DNA of 64,000 nt from Paracrocinitomix sp040880585 (GTDB taxonomy: Bacteria; Bacteroidota; Bacteroidia; Flavobacteriales_D; Crocinitomicaceae): the NCBI GenBank assembly GCA_040880585.1, contig JBBDID010000021.1, positions 62,001-126,000 on the forward strand, in the 5' to 3' direction. Shown here piece after piece: positions 60,746 to 64,000 of the stretch (its first letter is position 1; the number at the start of each line of letters is the position of its first letter). The translations under genes and the position numbers were made by a program. Below the pieces are notes generated by a model, which worked only from the letters and a program-made list of their open reading frames with translations, had not been told where the DNA came from and did no database searches.

Positions 60746-62238
60746 GACTTTTTTTAACTGCCATATCAATCCTCCTGTTCTGCCCAATTGTTAAGGCACA
60801 AGATACAGCTACTTACACGGCTTACATTGACACCTTTCAATACGAGCGATTTATTGAGATAGTAGAACATTCACTTTTTGAACACTACAAAGAAACCTGG
60901 GGGAAAGAACGCGCTTATGCCGTTATTGACTCTATGGGTTATGAAAAAAGTGATCGTCCTACTTATCCTGATTCAGTGTATGTGGCCCGTTTAAACAAAT
61001 TGAACAGAGAAACCGTCATTGACATTCAGGCCAATGACGATATGATAAGCGTGTTGCACTACTTTGTCCGAAAAAGAAGGACATTTACGGCGATCTGTTT
61101 GGGGCGATCCAAGCTGTTTTTTCCTATGTATGAAGAATACCTTGATAAATACGACATCCCCCTTGAATTAAAATACCTTTCGGTTATTGAAAGCGGTTTG
61201 CGCCCCACGGTTAAATCAAGAGCCGGTGCAGCCGGATTATGGCAGTTTATGTACCGTACGGGAAGAATGTTTGGTCTTGAAAACGACTCTTATATAGATG
61301 AACGCATGCATCCCGAAAAAGCGACTGATGCAGCTTGCCGCTATTTAAAATATCTCCACGGAATGTATGGTGACTGGAGCATTGCTTTGGCTGCTTATAA
61401 TGCAGGCCCCGGAAATGTAAATAAAGCCATTCGCCGCTCAGGAGGACAAATGGATTATTGGAAATTGCGCCCCTATCTCCCAAAAGAAACACAAATGTAT
61501 GTTCCCAACTTTATTGCCATGGTCTACATGATGAACTATTATCCTGAACACAACATTGTTCCCCGTGAAGCCATGATCTACCAGCATGAAACTGATACCA
61601 TTTGCCTGTCTAAAAGTGTCCGTATTTCTTATCTGGATTCTGCAATCGGACTGCCGGAAGAGGAATTTCGATATTTAAACCCCATGTACAAAACAGACAT
61701 CATTCCTGAAACCGATCCTCATCAATGCATTACACTTCCACTTGAAAAAATCGGCTTGTTTTTGGATAAAGAAGAAGATATTTACACTTACGAAAACCGT
61801 CTAGACAGTTTGCAAATGAGCTTTGTTGCACTGGAAAAAAAGAAAAGACACCTGGTAAAAGAGGGAGAATCAATTGCCCGCATTGCAGAAATTTATGATG
61901 TTACCGTACAAGACATCAAAAAGTGGAATGATTTGCGTTATAGCCGCGTATATCCCGGACAAAATTTGACCATTATGGTAACTGAGCGCAAGTATATGGT
62001 TAGTACAGGAAGCAATCAAAGTAGCAGCCGTTCTTCTGAAAGCAAAACTTCATCATCAACAAAAAATTCCTACAGTTATGACGGAAAATACAAGTATTAC
62101 ATTTTGCAAAATGGTGAAAGTCTTTGGACGGTGAGTCAAAAACTTGGCATATCTTTTGTGAGACTTCAAGAGTTAAACAGAGACTTAGATCCAAAGCGTA
62201 TGCAGCCGGGAGATAAAATTCGAATTAAAGAAATTTAA
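60742..62238 (+). CDS. MltD-like lytic transglycosylase with two LysM domains
   Basis: Exported peptidoglycan enzyme of 498 aa with a GTG start and signal peptide (PIVKAQ). The goose-lysozyme-like transglycosylase domain is at ~125-270, with catalytic Glu150 in YLSVIESGL, plus GAAGLWQFM and AAYNAGPGNVNKAI. LysM1 is at ~366-410 (HLVKEGESIARIAEIYDV), then a Ser-rich linker, and LysM2 at ~450-498 (YILQNGESLWTVSQKLGI). It cleaves glycan strands to give 1,6-anhydroMurNAc ends (family knowledge). The LysM repeats bind the wall. Coupled to gatA by overlap. Confidence 0.92.
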   Translation: MRLFLTAISILLFCPIVKAQDTATYTAYIDTFQYERFIEIVEHSLFEHYKETWGKERAYAVIDSMGYEKSDRPTYPDSVYVARLNKLNRETVIDIQANDDMISVLHYFVRKRRTFTAICLGRSKLFFPMYEEYLDKYDIPLELKYLSVIESGLRPTVKSRAGAAGLWQFMYRTGRMFGLENDSYIDERMHPEKATDAACRYLKYLHGMYGDWSIALAAYNAGPGNVNKAIRRSGGQMDYWKLRPYLPKETQMYVPNFIAMVYMMNYYPEHNIVPREAMIYQHETDTICLSKSVRISYLDSAIGLPEEEFRYLNPMYKTDIIPETDPHQCITLPLEKIGLFLDKEEDIYTYENRLDSLQMSFVALEKKKRHLVKEGESIARIAEIYDVTVQDIKKWNDLRYSRVYPGQNLTIMVTERKYMVSTGSNQSSSRSSESKTSSSTKNSYSYDGKYKYYILQNGESLWTVSQKLGISFVRLQELNRDLDPKRMQPGDKIRIKEI

Positions 62239-62332
62239 GCCGCTTTTACGTGAGAAGGTCTACTTCTCTTAATAAAATTAAGTTCGTAAATGTGCCCACA
62301 GCCAACTTATCGAACGTAATACATCCACGAAA

Positions 62333-63382
62333 ATGAAACATGTACTGATCGCACTGACTTCGCTACTGCTTATTGCTTGTGGTGAAAAACTAAGCCGCTC
62401 GGATTTACTTCCGGATGCCTCGGGAGAACATGGTCATATACTGGTTCTCATGAAAAATCACTACTGGAATGGAGAAATAGGTGAGGCTTTAAGGGCGCAA
62501 CTGGATCAAAACGTTCAGGGACCTTATCTGCGTCCTGAGCCGGTTTTTAATTTTTTTCACAAGCAATCCGAAGACCTCACACATGTCAATAAAATGAGCC
62601 GGGTTATGCTAAAAATTTATCTGGATCCTGATTCAACTTATGCAGAAACTGCCGTCATAGAGAAAAAAGATTATTACGCAAAAGGACAGTTATTTTTGAT
62701 CATTAAGGATTCTGATTTAGGGCGTATGTTGCACTTTATTCGTCATGATTTTGATCCGATTCTACAACGCATCAATGAATTTGAACTTAATTCGCTGATC
62801 CGTGAATACAAATCTTCACACAATAAATCTGTGGATGAACAGGCGCAAAACACATTTGGAATCAGCATTTGCTTACCCAGAAAGAGTCAACTCAAGGTGA
62901 GAGAAGATGATTTTATGTGGGTAAAGCGAGAGCGCTCCAGAGATATGCTAGGGTCTCAAGCCAATCATACGGATAATCAAACCTACTGGATTCAACAGGG
63001 CATTTTATTGTGGTCAGAACCTTACTCCAAAGAAACCATAGATCCTATACACATTATGGCTCACCGTGATTCAGTGCTCAAATACAAGGTGCCGGGTGAG
63101 GTAAAAGGTTCTTATATGGCTACCGAATACGATCCTTGTTGTGCACCTGAAGGACTGGTAACTACTTACCAAAACACAGATGCAGTTATTTTCAGAGGAT
63201 TGTGGAAACATGACGGACGAAGAGGTGTTGCCGGAGGCGGTCCTTTTGTGCAGTACAGCATTTATAACCGTACCACCAATAAAGTGGTCACCGTTTGTGG
63301 CTATATATTTGCTCCCCGCTTTGATAAGCGCGAATATATCCGTGAACTGGAAGCTATGATGAACACCATCAAAATTCTGTAA
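62333..63382 (+). CDS. DUF4837 family lipoprotein
   Basis: Lipoprotein of 349 aa with lipobox LLIAC. Family features: LPDASGEHGHILVLMKNHYW near the start, then conserved WIQQGILLWSEPY and PCCAPE segments, and ending with GGGPFVQYSIYNRTTNKVVTVCGYIFAPRFDKREYIRELEAM. DUF4837 proteins are restricted to Bacteroidota and lack a known activity. It follows the LysM transglycosylase by 94 bp, an arrangement seen in relatives, and may share its function in the envelope (inference). Confidence 0.88.
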   Translation: MKHVLIALTSLLLIACGEKLSRSDLLPDASGEHGHILVLMKNHYWNGEIGEALRAQLDQNVQGPYLRPEPVFNFFHKQSEDLTHVNKMSRVMLKIYLDPDSTYAETAVIEKKDYYAKGQLFLIIKDSDLGRMLHFIRHDFDPILQRINEFELNSLIREYKSSHNKSVDEQAQNTFGISICLPRKSQLKVREDDFMWVKRERSRDMLGSQANHTDNQTYWIQQGILLWSEPYSKETIDPIHIMAHRDSVLKYKVPGEVKGSYMATEYDPCCAPEGLVTTYQNTDAVIFRGLWKHDGRRGVAGGGPFVQYSIYNRTTNKVVTVCGYIFAPRFDKREYIRELEAMMNTIKIL

Positions 63383-63384
63383 AA

Positions 63385-63783
63385 ATGGATCTTGATAAAG
63401 TCGTTGCCCATTATTTGCCTAAAAAAATTGCGAATGAACTTTCTTTGGGGGACATCCGAAAAGAACTGGCTGAAAAAGGATATACAAAAGACGAGATTTC
63501 TGACATTTGTAGCACCCTATCTGATCGGGAACTTGCAGCAATTAATTCTACCAGCCAACAATCCGGAGGTTTTTTAAATCACCCGACTTTTTCTTACCTG
63601 ATGATACTGATCAGCCTTGTTATTTTCGTGATCAGTTTACAAAAGTTGCTTGTTGTAATTGAATTGCGTCAAGAGGTTGAAGTGCCTTTACAATATTATC
63701 TTTGGCCGATATTTTTCATAATCGGAAGCCTTTTTTTCTCGGTTAAACATTTTCTTAAGCTCAAGAGTAGAAAAAAGGGTTAA
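63385..63783 (+). CDS. small two-helix membrane protein
   Basis: Protein of 132 aa: helical N-terminal region (YLPKKIANELSLGDIRKELAEKGYTKDEISDICSTLSDREL) resembling a small helix-hairpin/UBA-like module, then two membrane helices at ~71-92 and ~105-122. The start is two bases after the DUF4837 stop, so it belongs to the same operon. Function unknown. Confidence 0.75.
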   Translation: MDLDKVVAHYLPKKIANELSLGDIRKELAEKGYTKDEISDICSTLSDRELAAINSTSQQSGGFLNHPTFSYLMILISLVIFVISLQKLLVVIELRQEVEVPLQYYLWPIFFIIGSLFFSVKHFLKLKSRKKG

Positions 63784-63887
63784 GCCATCATTTCCAATAG
63801 TTCTTCCAACAAATCTCTGTTATTATTTAAGCGTGGGATTTTGTGCTGTCCTGCCGGTTTATTTAATTTTTTCCTGAAATAAGAAAG
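63780..63887 (-). pseudogene. C-terminal remnant of an unidentified gene
   Basis: On the minus strand, a frame of 35 codons ends at TAA 63780-63782 and reads like a real protein tail (LSYFRKKLNKPAGQHKIPR, then RDLLEELLEMM). Going upstream, an in-frame stop (TAA, about 63888-63890) cuts it off and no coding similarity is visible beyond. It overlaps the stop of the 63385 gene. I cannot name the parent family. Confidence 0.45.
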
Positions 63888-64000
63888 TTAAGAAGTTATA
63901 ATGAGTGAGTTTCTTATTGATTACATCATCCCTCCTCAATCAAAACCCATAGCGAAAACGAGTTTCTCTATTTCTACAGTTGAATAGTAGATTATTTTTT

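Noticed and set aside
1..64000. tRNA and rRNA genes
   Set aside because: No cloverleaf-like or rRNA-like stretch was noticed when reading the intergenic regions; this was by eye, so a tRNA scan would be the test.

Overview
The window is chromosomal DNA from a member of the Bacteroidota, most likely a flavobacterium-like lineage. Several exported proteins end in type A sorting domains of type IX secretion (T9SS). SprB-like repeats, SusD-free lipoproteins with CRKD after the lipobox, DUF4837, DUF3822 and DUF2490 proteins occur, and several promoters fit the Bacteroidota TTG / TAnnTTTG pattern. No rRNA, tRNA, CRISPR array, transposase or integrase was seen.

Layout. (1) 1-10.3 kb is a surface-protein region: an S8 protease with a T9SS tail, a tandem array of PD40-type propeller lipoproteins (three intact copies, one frameshifted, one 5' stub) that looks mosaic, then three short SprB-like T9SS proteins and one more lipoprotein. 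(2) 10.4-17 kb holds a DUF2490 protein, a sodium:solute symporter, a DUF2254 membrane protein, and a cluster run by a winged-helix regulator (membrane protein, regulator, Coq4-like protein, DUF4184, diacylglycerol kinase) with a shared palindrome upstream of two of its genes. (3) 17-22.5 kb holds a T9SS deacetylase-like protein and a SiaABC-like partner-switching module: SpoIIE/PP2C phosphatase, SiaC-like protein and a SiaB-like kinase with two fused kinase domains. (4) 22.6-46.8 kb is mostly housekeeping: coaD, rsmD, DUF3822, a RecD-like helicase, an AddA-like helicase-nuclease, a PorV/PorQ-like barrel, a helix-hairpin-helix protein, a histidine kinase, aroB, proline dehydrogenase, a GT39-type glycosyltransferase, a tail-specific protease and an aldehyde dehydrogenase.

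(5) 46,864-56,945 is an approximately 10-kb AT-rich island, the most interesting part of the window. It is bracketed by a 176-bp direct repeat made of the last 130 bp of the preceding gene plus its terminator. The two copies differ at six bases, and all four differences in the coding part are synonymous. That fits integration of foreign DNA carrying its own functional gene end better than decay of a dead duplicate. The island carries a tightly packed nine-gene minus-strand operon (small HTH regulator, Cys-rich lipoprotein, secreted protein, a membrane protein with a large CxxC zinc-ribbon array, TerB-like region and SH3 domain, a T9SS protein, two small proteins, and a T9SS/fibre-like pair). 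Divergent to it lie an ECF-like sigma factor and a membrane TPR protein resembling an anti-sigma factor, with a convergent TPR-CHAT protease. The sigma factor / anti-sigma-like / TPR-CHAT set recalls, by analogy only, the Csx29-Csx30-sigma arrangement of type III-E CRISPR systems, here without any CRISPR and with the protease apparently exported.

(6) 57.1-64 kb returns to core genes: NDH-2, a repeat-rich 636-bp intergenic region, tatA, gatA, a LysM lytic transglycosylase, a DUF4837 lipoprotein, a small membrane protein and the broken end of an unidentified gene.
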